64,000 nucleotides of DNA from contig CM046863.1 in NCBI GenBank assembly GCA_025617745.1, positions 4,095,660 through 4,159,659 on the forward strand. The letters run 5' to 3'. Shown piece after piece: positions 48,278-59,783 of the stretch (the stretch's first letter is position 1; each line of letters opens with the position of its first letter). A program made the translations under genes and the position numbers. The notes under the pieces were generated by a model, which had not been told where the DNA came from, did not search any database, and saw only the letters and a list, made by a program, of their open reading frames with translations. This DNA comes from Heliocidaris erythrogramma. Its lineage: Eukaryota > Echinodermata > Echinoidea > Camarodonta > Echinometridae.

Positions 48278-49986
48278 TTATGGAGTAGACACATTTTTCA
48301 AATGATGCTTCAATACCCTTTTAAAATGTAAAAAATTCTTAACTGACTTAACATGATTTGGGAGGGAATTCCAGAAAAGAATACCGTTAAAATAAAAAGA
48401 ATTTCCAATTTTACCTTTCCGCTTAGGCACTACGAAATTAAATTGACTATTTCTAGTGTCATGCCTATGAACACTTGAAGAGCGAGTAAAATTATTAGAA
48501 ATATAGTGATCTGTATTACAGTAAAAAATCTTATGTACATGGTGAATTAATAGTTGTTGTGATCTAAGGTTTACATGAAGAAGATCAGCTGTTTCAAGTT
48601 CACTCTTCCCAATGTGTGTTCTTGGTGGTAAGCGATTGATAAATCTTACAATCTTATTTTGAATTATTTTTAACTTGTTTTGATCCACCTTGCCTAGACT
48701 GCAGTACCATGCCGCATTAGCATAATCAAATAAACATTGTATTAAGGAAAAACTTAAAATGCGTCTTGATTTTAAGTTCATGCAATTTTGATAACGATAC
48801 AAGAATTTTAGACGAGCATTAGCTTTTTTGACAATACTGTCAACCAAACTTGAGCAAGAAAGATCACTAGCTATATTTAGTCCTAAATACTTCACAGAAT
48901 CCTGTCTCTTAATGAGTTGATTGTTATAACTTATATTGAAATCATCAGTATACTTCAGCCTACCCCGCGAACAAACAAAATACTTTCGGTTTTACCAATA
49001 TGTAAGCTAAGCTTATTTGCTGTCATCCAATTAACACAGTTTGATAATTCTAAGCTAAGTTTTTCCCCGATCAGCTTAGGATCAGTACCAGAATATAGTA
49101 ACACACTGTCATCCGCATATAAAAGTAATTTACTGTCGTTGACACAAACACACATATCATTAATGTAGCACATGAAAAGAATAGGACCTAATATGCTCCC
49201 CTGGGGAACTCCGCATCTTATGGGCATAGAATCGGAGAGTACATTTTGCAACGAGACAACTTGATGACGATTGGTCAAGTAAGACCTAAACCATTGCACA
49301 CATGCAGAATTTAAACCCATTACTTCTAATTTACTTAACAGTATATTGTGGTTAACGGTATCGAAGGCTTTTTGCAAGTCAAGAAGAACCATCCCAACAA
49401 AACGTCCTTGGGAAATTTCGTTCCTCACAAAATCTAACAGGTGAATAAGACAAGTTTCAGTGGAATAACCATTTCTAAAACCAGATTGAAATTCGTATAT
49501 TATTTTGTTTTCTTGAAAGTAGTTCTCTAATTGGGCATACACACATTTCTCTAGGACCTTCGAGACTATACTTAAAACGCTAATCGGTCTATAATTGCTA
49601 ACATTAGTTTTATCTTTCTTTTTATAAAGGGGTGTTACTTTTGCAATTTTCATTTCATCAGGGAAGGTGGAGGTTGAGATAGATAAGTTAATAATGTAAG
49701 TTAAAGGTTTATACAAATATTTAGCTCCATCCTTCAAAAATCTGGCAGGTACCAAGTCAAGACCGGTACTTTTTGATATTTTCAACTTATTTAATTCATC
49801 TAAAACAAACTTTTCTTTGACAGGAGAAAAAAGAAAACAACCTTTCGACACACCCTTAGTGTCGTATAATTTTTGTAATTTAACACTGTCCGTTCCAAAT
49901 TCATTTGTGTTGCTATCTGGCAGATTACTAGCTAATTTTTCTGCCACAGTTGTGAAATAATTGTTAAATTCGTTCGCTATCCTCAT
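48278..49986 (-). pseudogene. LINE reverse transcriptase and C-terminal region of ORF2
   Basis: It begins MRIANEFNNYFTTVAEKLA. The RT motifs are present: PISVLSIVSKVLEK, LLDLQKAFDTVNH (first catalytic Asp), GVPQGSILGP and LYADDSVLL (YADD box). The frame breaks near 48966 by one missing base and resumes as SRGRLKYTDDF and KYLGLNIASD. A C-terminal region with FDYANAAWY and WNSLPNHVK runs to a stop at 48278. Except for the breaks, the catalytic residues look intact. Confidence 0.9.
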
Positions 49987-51105
49987 ATTATCATGACATA
50001 ACTCCCTTGGATATTAATAACATTCTCTTTAATATTCTTTTGTTTGTTTTTACAACCTAAATCTTTCAGATTCTTCCACAACTTTTTAGAATCATTTTTA
50101 TGCTCATCAATTTGATTTTGGAAGTATTCATCTTTAGCCTGTCTCACTTTTCTTTGCACCAAATTACGTAAAAGTTTATATTTCTTTTCTAATTCTAAAT
50201 TACCACAATCCTTTTTCATTCTTTTAAAAGCTATATTTCTTTGTCTTATTAACGAAATAATTTCAGCATTCATCCACTTATCGGTTCTTTGCTTAATTCT
50301 TACTTGTTTTAATGGAGCACATTTATCAACTATAGACATGAAAATATTTTTGAAAACTGACCACGCAGTATTTACTTCTTTACATTCTAATATGTCAGAC
50401 CAATTGACTCGAGATAAAACATTATTAAAATCATCTATACAATAGTTTCTCATACACCGAATATTTATATTTCTATGCTGTTTGAATACAGGTCTTATTA
50501 GCTTCCTAGAGCAGTAGGTTAAAAAATGATCACTTAGGCCAATTTCAATAACACCACTTTGACAAATATTTTCTTCTTTACTGCTGATTACATGGTCTAT
50601 TAATGATGAAGTGGCCGATGTTGTTCGAGTGGGTTTAGTTATAAGTTGACTCAAACCATTTAAATTCAAAATATTCTTGTATTTTTTTGATAATGAAGAC
50701 TGCTGCAAAAGGCAGATATTCATGTCCCCTAAAATTATAACCTCATCATCTTTTGTTAATTTATCCAAGGTGTCAGTGAGATATTCAATAAAATAATGAT
50801 CTGTAGGGGGTCTGTACACAACACCTAGAGTAATGGGTTTTGTATGGGGTAATAGAATGTCAATCCATAACGATTCAATATCATTTTGTGTAAGATCTTC
50901 TCGTACGTTAAATGCAATATCATTTCTAATATAAAGACAGACTCCACCACCATGTTCACCTACACGGTCTCGTCTTAAAATACAATATCCATCGATACAA
51001 ACTTCTTCATCGTTCACGGAAGAGTTTAACCACGTTTCTGTGATTTGTGCAAAACTATAACATCAGCTTTCAAAATTTGTAATGAAGAACCATCTTTATA
51101 AGGAT
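49983..51105 (-). pseudogene. LINE AP-endonuclease domain of ORF2
   Basis: The frame opens with AQITETWL (active-site Glu), then GGGVCLYIRND, GVVYRPP, LGDMNI (catalytic Asp/Asn), TKPTRTTSATSSLIDH and SDHFLTY (catalytic His). The upstream residues KDGSSLQILKADVIVL lie in a frame one base off, consistent with a 1-nt deletion near 51039. The linker after the endonuclease is Lys-rich. It ends near 49983, where the frame shifts into the reverse transcriptase. Confidence 0.88.
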
Positions 51106-51110
51106 TTTAT

Positions 51111-52122
51111 ACGGGAAATTTATTTTCAATTTGTGTGTTCTATTTGTAAATCAGTATTTTTTTCCTAGAAATTGATGTCATAAAAAATCAATATGTAGGC
51201 CTACTTTTAAAGATAATATTGATACTATTATTAAAGCCGAAATAGTAGACATGAATTCTATTTAACAGTGGCTCTTTTCATGAGATATGTGAGTTATATA
51301 TAGGAAGCCAGCACAGAGGTAAATGAACTGTGACGAAAGTTCGGGTTGCCATATGTTACCAACTTCTACTTCATCATGATTAATAACAACTGCCTCAAGG
51401 AAAAACTCGCAGGGGTATTCGCGATGTAATGTATATATAGCACAATGGGAAAGGAAATGGGAGAATAATGGTTGCAAAGCTTAAAACAAAAATTTCCAGA
51501 TAATGTGTGTATATATATATATATGGGACACAAATATATATATATATATATAATTTATCCTTTTGTATTTGGCCATTGTTTTAAGAGGGAGTTGTAAATA
51601 CGGTCGTATTCGATATCTCACCCGCCTACTCCTGTCCTTTTGCAGTGAATTCGGGAACGGAGGGGAAAACAGATTTGGTCCGCTAGCGAAAGTTCCAACT
51701 CAGGTGGGGGTTAGTCACAAGACCAATAAAATAAACAAATTCCAAATAAAAGATAAGGAAAACTAATAAACAAAAGTGTACATTAAAGTGAAATAAAATA
51801 TTTTATTTACATATCCATTAACAAATAACAACTACAATCAATTTACAGATATTATTAATAAAACTCTTTTCATCAATTTCACTCTATTAAAAACCCATGT
51901 TTAGAACCTATATAAACAATACTTAAAATAACTTAACTATCACAGTCACTAAGGGGAATACTATAAGGGATGGGAAGAGGTTAGTCAGGGAGGGATCGTT
52001 AGTACAGTGGCCACTTACATGCAACGCGGATGTCTAAATATGCGATGTCGCGACTTGTACCGGTGCACTGCCTTAGCTGCTGCGGGTAGAAATGACACTC
52101 GTACAAGAATACTGGATACATA
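51111..52122. other. Intergenic between the LINE and the SLC16-like gene
   Basis: Contains two (TA)n tracts (51507-51523, 51534-51552) around GGGACACAA. Otherwise AT-rich with no gene. Confidence 0.45.
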
Positions 52123-52387
52123 CAGCATTCACACCATTTATATGCTACCGTAGAAATTTTCAGAGAAAATGCAGATTAAAAAACTATATATCAGTATTAC
52201 CTTATTCCAACATTAAATAATAATAAACAAATGGGAAACCGAAAAATAATGGACGAAAAAGAAACTCAAATGTAATTTTCAATAATTCTTATGCATAAAG
52301 TTGGGTTAAAGTAATAATGTTTGCTTTCATAAGGAATGGTTATAAATTTCGAAGTTTTGTACACAATATTTTGTGAAATAATAAATG
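52123..52387. repeat. Direct repeat flanking the SLC16-like gene, downstream copy
   Basis: ATATGCTACCGTAGAA, AACCGAAAAATAATGGAC, TTCTTATGCATAAAGT and GTACACAATATTTTGTGAAATAA recur in the same order at 60573-60821, about 8.4 kb away on the far side of the gene. No coding content. Confidence 0.75.
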
Positions 52388-52467
52388 GTATGAAGGGCAG
52401 ACATTTGAAAACTAAGCCATGATCACAGTGTGGTAAAATGTTGAAGAGAGCTAAACCCTTGGCACAG

Positions 52468-52677
52468 TAAGGCCCGAATTCACAAAGGAGGTTTAAAAAC
52501 CTAACCCATGGTCCGTAAGCGTACTGAAATAGGCGTAAATAAGCGCACATTGCCCATGCGCGCACTCAAAGAAAATATATGATTGGATCGGATTCCGTGC
52601 GCACGTACGCTTAAAACCCCCATGAGGGGGTTTAAACCATGGTTTAAATCAAACCTCCTTTATGAATTCGGGCCTAA
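52468..52677. mobile_element. Harbinger-type MITE with TAA duplication
   Basis: GGCCCGAATTCACAAAGGAGG at the left and its complement at the right (52471-52674), with TAA on both sides. A GG(C)CC terminus with a TWA-type duplication is the PIF/Harbinger pattern. It is about 120 bp downstream of the SLC16-like gene stop. Confidence 0.65.
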
Positions 52678-52733
52678 GAGTTAAACCATTGTCCGGTGTT
52701 CACAATGTCAAAGCTCGAATTGTTTCCACGCAG

Positions 52734-52739
52734 TTTATT
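52734..52739 (-). terminator. Candidate AATAAA polyadenylation signal of the SLC16-like gene
   Basis: The minus strand reads AATAAA about 60 nt after the stop codon, the first such hexamer downstream. Further AT-rich hexamers follow, so the true end is not certain. Confidence 0.45.
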
Positions 52740-52799
52740 CACCAATCTCTTTTTCTTGTTTTGATCTGTTTGTTATTGTCTGGTAGAACAACACAATTA

Positions 52800-52918
52800 C
52801 TAATTCCTCCTCGTGATGAAGACCATGATGACTATTGTACCAACAGCAAACAATGCCTGCACTCCGCCGACCATGTAGAAAACCTTGGTGTACGACTGGG
52901 TCACATCAAATAAGTAAC
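52800..52918 (-). CDS. SLC16-like gene coding exon 4 (TM12 and stop)
   Basis: The acceptor is ttttcag. It encodes YLFDVTQSYTKVFYMVGG, the last hydrophobic helix and the basic end FITRRN, with a TAG stop. The LFD-x-T-x-S-Y motif is typical of the region before the last helix of MCTs. Confidence 0.88.
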
Positions 52919-55900
52919 CTGAAAATACAATTTCGAAAACGATGTCATTTTCGGGGGATAAAAACCCGAAATTTCAAACCGATGGGTGACATCCCTTTTT
53001 TTAAAGTAACCAATAGAATTGGTTTTTCCGGTCAATTTTGCAACTTTATGAAACGTATTCCTTTTGCAAGCATTCAATTTAAATGATTTTCGGCAAGCCG
53101 TGCTATTTGGCAATTTCAAATTTGAAGTTAAGCATATCATTTAGAGAGCGTTGATTCAGTTTGGCCTTGCATGGTCAAGTGATCACGCAGCTTCTGTGCA
53201 TTCCAACAAAAAACAGAATAATAATAAGTTTCTCTCCATGTCTGAAGAGCACTCTCCTATTGGGTTATGTTAAATATTTAAAGGGGGATCATAAGACATG
53301 GGAGTGTACAGTACTTACTGTTTGGGCACAGTGCAATATGAAAACACTAATACATTTAGTGTTCTGTATATTTGTTTGTGCTTCACATTTGAAATGTTTG
53401 TTTAAGACATCAATATCTTTTTCAAATTTACTTAATGTCGCTTATCAATCTCTAAAAATAGTTGTCCTCTTAAAAGACTATCTTTGTAGATAATATATTT
53501 TTCTATGGGAAAGTTTACTGTACATTCTCTTTTGAAGTTGTAAAAAACTGTTTTACAGAAGTATGTTTAGAAAACTGAATGCATCACATTTTTCTGCCGA
53601 AAAGTAAACATCGACACAAATTTCAGATTACTGCGTTTTCCCGTGGAGGGGCAGAAAAAATATCCAAACTGTTTGGACATTAATTACTGCTTTGGCAGAG
53701 CTATTTTCTGCACGCAGTAGAAGGTGAGATGAAATACCCATTTTAATCCATTTCCAGATTATCTAGATTTCAGAGCACCCTTGAATTACTTAAATTACAA
53801 ACTAGGAAGAAAATTAGCTGGCAGTAATTATACTATAATGAATTAGAAAAAAAGACATATAGCTTCGAGTAGTTTTAAGCCTCATGTATGAGCTAATTGG
53901 CACGCAAGAGTTAACAATGTATAAAATGATACGAAACCAAATAACAGGTAGCATGGCACGCAATCACGCACACACTAGGCGTGTACCACATCATCCTCTC
54001 CCCACTCATAAACACACGTCCCTCACGCCTACCTACCTGTGACGTAGCCGGAAGATACGGCACCAGTTCCGAATGCAAAACATTGAACCCCAGCTCCCAA
54101 GGCAAAATTTTGTGCATCCTTCAAAGTGATTTTTAGAAAGGCGAAGTTAGCAGTGTCCTGAATAAAAAAGCACATTCCCTGGATAAACGCTAGAAAGGCG
54201 CGGTCCAGATAATTTTCATCCATGAAGTCCAGCATGAATGTTACACTGCAAACTATTGCTGAGACTACATATATTCGAAGTGGATCTACGTTCTTTGCGA
54301 GTAATGCAATGAATACTGTACGACCGAGGAGTCCACCAATGCCACCGATTGTAGAAAGGAAGACAGCACTGGATTCACTGAAGCCCAAGAATTTAGCATG
54401 GGGGATAAGGAAGAGCATCCACGCATATATGGCAAAACCATCGGTAATAGTTACCAGGAGACTGAACAGGAGCAGGGGTTCATTGAAGGAAAGCGAGTGG
54501 TAGCATGATTTAATATATGTCTTCATTAAGTTAAATTTCTGGGAATGATCTGCGTGATAGCGATCATTTTCAGTGTCATCCTTTTCATCGCCAATGTCCC
54601 AAACCAATGAAGTGCTAGGTCCTAATATTTCATGGTTTTCGTCGATCATATCACTGTCACTGCCTAAGCCAGGTCTATCTGACATGTGTATATCCTTCAC
54701 TGGACGTTTGACATTATTCGAAGAGTTAGTATCTGCATCATGATTACATTTTACTTTATTTCCGCTGGCAGTAGCGTCTCTTTCAACAATTTCATCTTTA
54801 CGTCCATGGTCTTCGCAGGATGCCGTTGTGATTTCTGTTGCTTGCCTGTCAGAACAGGCCCGTTGACCATCCCCTCTATCGGATGCCTTCCGCGTGAAGA
54901 CTGGTTTACGAACGGTGGCGGCACAAACTGTAATATTCAGCATGATTGCCCCTAGGATGGCATAAACCCCATGATAGCCGTATGCTTGCAGTGACTGTTC
55001 AGTAATGAAAGGAAGAAACATTGCTCCTGCTGTCATGCCATAAAGAGATACTGCGTTGACAAGAATAAATTTATTCTCGAAGTAATCATTCAGCAGGAGA
55101 ATGAAAGGCATGTAGACGCAAGCTAGACCGACCCCTGTAGGCAAAATTATAAGATATATCACAAAATTAAAATGTACCATATACACGCAACGTAATATCA
55201 CTTTTGAAAGTTTTATTCGAGCTACTAATGAAAATTTCAATCGAAAATCTAAACATCTTAAAGGGATACGCCACCAGGCGGCCGTGGGGAAAGTCAGGAT
55301 TGCGTAAGCCCCATTCACTCTTACACAAAGTTTGTGCGTCGACTACTAGGATTACTGTACGGACTGCACGAAGCCGACCGAATCTCGCACGAGAGCTCGA
55401 GCTCAAGCAGAGCGTGCATGTTGCGCGGCCTGTTCGAAGTTTGCTACCGCGGGGCAACGGCATGATCAGGTAACGATCACGCGTGCCCTCTCGCAGCATA
55501 AAAACCTCCACAATCTGCGGTTGAGTATCCCTTTAAATATGCCTCCATAAGTCTCCATGTTCAGAGAATCGACTGAAGATGCAAATGGTATAAATGGTAG
55601 ATGGTAGATGGTATAATCCCCCTATTTTTTTGTTTGTTTGTTTTTAATGTGTGTAAATGATTGAAGAAAACATGGCTTCTGTCTGAGAAAAATGAGGCAG
55701 GGGTTGAAAGATGGGGGTCGGGAAAATGGACTTATATATCAAAATATGATCAATTCCTTTATGAACTTTTTAGAACTGTTACTTTAGTTTGCGTACCTCT
55801 GGTGCGTGCAAACTTAAAACGCAATGGAATCTCGTAGTTCCCCAACCCCCCCCCCCCCCTCCCCATTTTAGCGCATGGGTTACGAACCCATAGAAACGCC

Positions 55901-58900
55901 AAGAGTCGCACAGTCATGGAGGCTGCCATTTGCTTTCCTGGATGACATCACAGAAGCGCAGCCAAGAAAAGTCATCCGCGTTTTAGTGCGCGCATGTAAC
56001 CCCTGCACTAAAATGACAATTAAACTACGCGATTTCATTGCGTTTTAAGTTTGCACGCACCAGAGGTACGCGTACGCGCAGCTCAGCCGTGCTTTAGAGC
56101 CTTTTTCCGTGCGTTATCACTTTTTTGGCACGGTCACGTGGTGTTATTTGACCAATCAGGATGGCTACATTCTTGAACCTGTTTTATAATATCACATAAT
56201 GAATCACACGTGGCGGCTTTCAATCGATCATTTGATTAGGACCAAGTAATAGCTCTGAAACCTACTGACAAGCATTTGCAAAGTTTAAGAGCACTCGGAA
56301 ATTTGTTGATATATCTGGCACTGGCACTGCCTTAGATTTTGTCATTGAATGATTCACACTATATGTTTTATAGTTTTCCATATTATTAGAGTAGTGCTCT
56401 CATCCCTTCTAAATGACTTTTTGAGGTTGTAGAACATTTTGTTTGTAATGCAATATGACCAACAATAAAAAGAAAACTGGGGAAAATATTCAAGGGCCCT
56501 GAATCTGACCCTCTATCACGAGTGCTACCCGGAAAGCCTAAAAATCAAATCAGCAAGAAATTTTATTAATTACAAGTCTGTTGTACACAATCATATTTCT
56601 GCATTTCAAGAATCCTAACCTGTTGTCTACTGGAAGTGGGTGGTCCCTGTATTAAGCCTATGGGAATGAGATAATTCAAGAGTAAAAGAGTTAAGAAGAT
56701 AACGCTATTTCTATTTTATTTTAGTTTTAAGTACCCCAAGCCCTACATTGCTGACCGTGAAATTCAAGAATTCTTGTGAAATATTATTCTGGGGCCGTAT
56801 TCTTAAACTATGTTAACTTGTATGTTAGTAACACAATGTTAATTGTCATAACAAATCAAAATCATGACAAGTCATTGGTTAATGATTGCGCAAGGTGCCC
56901 GCGTAAAGTTAACAGAGACATCTGCGCAAGCACCAATGATTAGTGTTTATTGCGCGCAATTTCAATTTGTTATGACAATTAGCATAGTTTTCCTTAACAT
57001 ATTAAAAGATAACATAGTTTTCAGAATACCGCCCCAGGTGGAAGGCAGCTCAGACAAATGTTAGTGTATATCTCTGGCCTTTTGAACAAGGAATAAGTTG
57101 CTAAATAAGTTGCTTGCTGCGATTATTTTTTTTTTAATTCTTTTCCTTCTTCTTTTTCATCAAATTAATGTACTTTGTATAGGTGATCTTAAAGTTTTTA
57201 AAGGACCGTCTTCTAGTCGTCTTGAAAGAACTGGACGCCAGCATAGACAACTTTTCATGCGAAGCGAGTGTGTCGACAAATTGAACAGAAATTAAATGCT
57301 CGTAATTATTTGCACAAAGAATGATAGATATGCAGTACATATTGGGTATCATTTTTCATGAGGGCATTGCTCACCTTTACACCTGGCTGATAGAATTAGA
57401 AAAAAATGAGTAGCAATCCATTATTACTTTCTAATGACACAATACATCGCTGTAGGCCCACCTGTAAGTGCCAGAGACACAGCAAGTCCAACAGTATTCG
57501 ATATGAAGGCGCATGATCCCAGACATGCACTACTCATTACCCCTCCAAGCATTGCAACCAACCGATGATCCACTCTATGGAGAATTAAAGAAACCACAGG
57601 AGCTGACAAAAAACGGAAAAGAAAAGCGCAACAATAAACAAATTCTATGTCCAAATATTTGAATGAAATGAATAAAATATTTTTATTAGGTTGCTGTTGA
57701 TTAGTTACTTTCAAAATAAGAAAGAGGGTGAGAGAGAGAGAGACAGAGAGATCATGCTGGAAGCAATCTAAACTCCTCAAAAAAAGTTTGGAAATCTGAC
57801 TTTGATCGATCATTTCTCCCGAGTCTTAGTGCATATTGATGTTTAATTGATACCACTGAAAAGATCATTTAATTCTCTTTAAAATGATACCATACATGAT
57901 ATGATTATCGTTCATATGGAGGTGCAGTGCCTTGAAATGTGGGGCAAGGTCAAAATTCAAAAGTTGCAAAATGACACAATATTGAAAGTCACTGTTCTTT
58001 TTTACCGTGGTGATGAGTGAGTTTCCCAGTTGTTTCTTTTGTTTTCATGCATCTTATCATCAACATTAACATGGAATCAAACAAACCTCTGCACAAGCAA
58101 ACACATAACAAACAAACAAACATGCATGCATGGGTATTTCAAAATACTACTCAAACCGTGCTATCTCACAGAACCAGTACATAAACCACAACAAAACATC
58201 AAAAATTAAGAGGCAGGGGCTTGATTTAAGGGATTTTCATCTTTATTGTCACATACAGAGATCTTTGATTTCATCAATTAACATGATCAAGGCTCAGTAA
58301 CGGGTGGACGACCCAAGTGCTTGCACCACGGCCTGGCACCGCCTCCTCATGCTGCTGATGAGCTTCGTGATTCGTTGCTGTGGAACGGCATTCCATTCTT
58401 CAATCAGAATCTGACGCAGTCCTGCCAGTGTTGTTTTCATTGGTGACTCTCTTCCGTACAGATTGCCCGAGTTGATCCCAGAGATGCTCGATGTGGTTTA
58501 GGTCTGGGCTGCATGCAGGCCACTCCATTCTCGTGATATCCTCTCTCTCGAAAAAATTGAGGACCAGTCTCGCTCTGTGTGGTCTCGCGTTGTCGTCTTG
58601 CAGGATTGCGTCGTTCCCCATATTCCTTAAATACGGGACAGCTGTTGGTTTGAGGATCTCGTCTCTATACCTCTGACCAGTGAGGTTTCCGTCAGTGACA
58701 ACAAGTTCTGTTTTTCCTGCAGTCGAGATGCCTCTCCACACCGCCACCACGTTAAAAAAGAACAGTGACTTTCAATATTGTGTCATTTTGCAACTTTTGA
58801 ATTTTGACCTTGTCCCACATTTCAAGGCACTGCACCTCCATGTGAACGATAATCATATCATGTAGGGTATCATTTTATAGAGAATTAAATGATCTTTTCA

Positions 58901-59783
58901 GTGGTATCAATTAAACATCAATATTCACTAAGACTGGGGAGAAGTGATCGATCAAAGTCAGATTTCCAAACTTTTTTTGAGGAGTTTATCTATCATGCAA
59001 GCTACCATATTTCCCTGTTTGATCTTTATTTCAGCACTTTTCCACACCTATCTGTTCTCTGTTACTTGCAGTGTTATTCCACTACATGTCTTCACGCTCT
59101 AATCCCAGTTAAGTTTGCGGCTTCCCTCGTAACCTATTTCCTTGCACTTTTGCTTCTAACATAATTATCTTTTAAGAAACTCATGTCTTTCTGACGTACG
59201 TGACCAAAGCATTTCGCTTGCATTTATTTGACTAGTTCTTTCACCAGTAGCAGATCTAGCCTAGTAAGACACAAAACATTCTAAAAGCCTGACATTTTGC
59301 ACAAACAAAGCGGACCTGTAGAATGTATTGTGTCTAATCCGGCTAGATCCGCCACTGTTCACTGTGATCAGGGTATTTTCTTTCACCCCTGTTACATCCC
59401 ATACTTCTTTGGTGGATCTTGGGTTCTTCATAAAAAAGGTTGACTCAGAAAAAAAATCGAGAGCATGCCTCAGACCCGGTCGTAGGACTGGCATACCTAA
59501 AGCAATACATTCAGGTAGTTTTTAGTAGCATTGTCTTCCACATAATGGATTTACCCTAGTACTTATAGATATGATTATACTACTCACTTGAGAAGTAGAC
59601 AAACGTGCCAGCTAAACTGCATGTGAATCCCACCGTGGCATAGCTTTCATGAAGGCGTTCAACCATCTCAGGGATGAGCACGCCGAGTGATTTGACGATA
59701 CCGGCCATCATGGACATCACTATAAACTTGCAAAGTAGGATAACGTAACCCCATCGCCAGTTCGATATATCCGTCTTTTCCAT
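52800..59783 (-). CDS. SLC16/monocarboxylate-transporter-like MFS protein, 4 coding exons, 517 aa
   Basis: Exons are 59783-59588, 57602-57462, 55134-54037 and 52918-52800, with GT/AG ends and phase 1 at every junction (196+141+1098+119 nt = 517 codons plus stop). The ATG has A at -3 and G at +4, and an in-frame TGA lies 27 nt upstream. The protein has the MCT plan: six N-terminal membrane helices, a charged loop at about 188-330, six more helices and a short basic C-terminus. MCT-like elements include LTGGVGLACVYMP before NDYFENK, the GLLGR stretch in the second half, and GYLFDVTQSY before the last helix. The usual N-terminal acidic-Gly-Gly-Trp-Gly-Trp motif is reduced to NWRWG, and the basic residues after the TM5 YF are replaced (YFENKF), so the substrate cannot be assumed. 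It probably sits in the plasma membrane. Confidence 0.9.
54037..55134 (-). CDS. SLC16-like gene coding exon 3 (TM4-TM11 with central loop)
   Basis: This is the largest exon, 1098 nt and open throughout, starting after a ctacag acceptor and ending at a gtaggt donor. It encodes residues 113-478: TM4-6, a hydrophilic loop rich in Asp, Asn, Ser and Lys, then FNEPLLLFSLL (TM7) through to GTGAVSSGYVT. The long open frame in AT-rich DNA is strong coding evidence by itself. Confidence 0.92.
55258..55536. mobile_element. TTAA-flanked MITE in the SLC16-like gene intron
   Basis: TTAA plus AGGGATACGCC at the left and GAGTATCCCT plus TTAA at the right, with a C/G-rich interior containing TCTCGCACGAGAGCTCGAGCT. 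The first 185 bp match 41568-41755. It sits in the intron just upstream of exon 3. Confidence 0.78.
55787..56190. mobile_element. Fold-back element F copy 2, in the SLC16-like gene intron
   Basis: Contains GTACCTCTGGTGCGTGCAAAC near the left and its complement about 260 bp later, then a right part matching the left part of copy 1 reversed. It preserves the empty site for the nested MITE of copy 1. A C run interrupts the left arm. Confidence 0.65.
56790..57037. mobile_element. MITE with CTGGGGC termini in the SLC16-like gene intron
   Basis: CTGGGGCCGTATTCTTAAACTA at the left pairs with TAGTTTTCAGAATACCGCCCCAG at the right; the inner parts include TTGTCATAACAAATC and its complement. The target duplication is unclear. 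The CCGTATTCT motif resembles the ends of the nested MITE at 16775. Confidence 0.65.
57462..57602 (-). CDS. SLC16-like gene coding exon 2 (TM2-TM4)
   Basis: The acceptor is tgtcag and the donor gtgggc. The exon encodes PVVSLILHRVDHRLVAMLGG and a small-residue helix ending LALTG. The exon break inside the LTG/G segment matches the position where MCT genes are often split. The reading frame stays open past the donor, but the next exon continues the MCT alignment. Confidence 0.85.
57771..58986 (-). mobile_element. Deleted Tc1/mariner element with about 220-bp terminal inverted repeats
   Basis: The left arm (57771 to about 57998) is the reverse complement of the right arm (about 58755 to 58986) with few mismatches, starting AACTCCTCAAAAAAAGTTTG. 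TA dinucleotides flank both ends (57769-57770, 58987-58988), the usual Tc1/mariner target duplication. Between the arms lies only the C-terminal part of a transposase on the minus strand. At 1216 bp with half a transposase it cannot move by itself. It sits in the first coding intron of the SLC16-like gene. Confidence 0.9.
58301..58750 (-). pseudogene. Tc1-like transposase fragment (C-terminal catalytic half)
   Basis: The readable frame begins VAVWRGISTAGKTELV and contains LQDDNARPHRA, with the second catalytic Asp, and SPDLNHIEHLWD, with the Glu of the DD34E/D triad. The DNA-binding N-terminus and first catalytic Asp are absent. A frame change near 58440 moves the C-terminal tail (LRQILIEEWNAVPQQRI... 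to LGSSTRY) into another frame, ending at TGA 58301-58303. About 150 of roughly 340 residues remain, so it is inactive. Confidence 0.88.
59588..59783 (-). CDS. SLC16-like gene coding exon 1 (TM1 and start of TM2)
   Basis: This exon runs from MEKTDISNWRWG through TM1 into the ATVGFTCSLAGTFVYFS segment. The gtgagt donor splits a Thr codon (A|CT). It encodes residues 1-65 plus one base. Confidence 0.86.

Larger units (their letters stand above)
47862..51110 (-). mobile_element. CR1/Jockey-group LINE, 5'-truncated, nearly intact ORF2
   Basis: Reading on the minus strand from about 51110: AP-endonuclease domain, linker, reverse transcriptase, C-terminal region, 3' untranslated part and a tail of ATCAAA-like repeats (47862-47895). 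The coding part is interrupted only by three apparent single-base frame breaks, near 51039, 49990 and 48966. Such elements move by target-primed reverse transcription. The amino end of the endonuclease and any ORF1 are missing at the 5' end, the usual 5' truncation. Clade assignment beyond CR1/Jockey type is not possible by eye. Confidence 0.9.

Noticed and set aside
54222-54955. Plus-strand frames of about 90 residues
   Set aside because: They are antisense shadows of the large SLC16-like exon.
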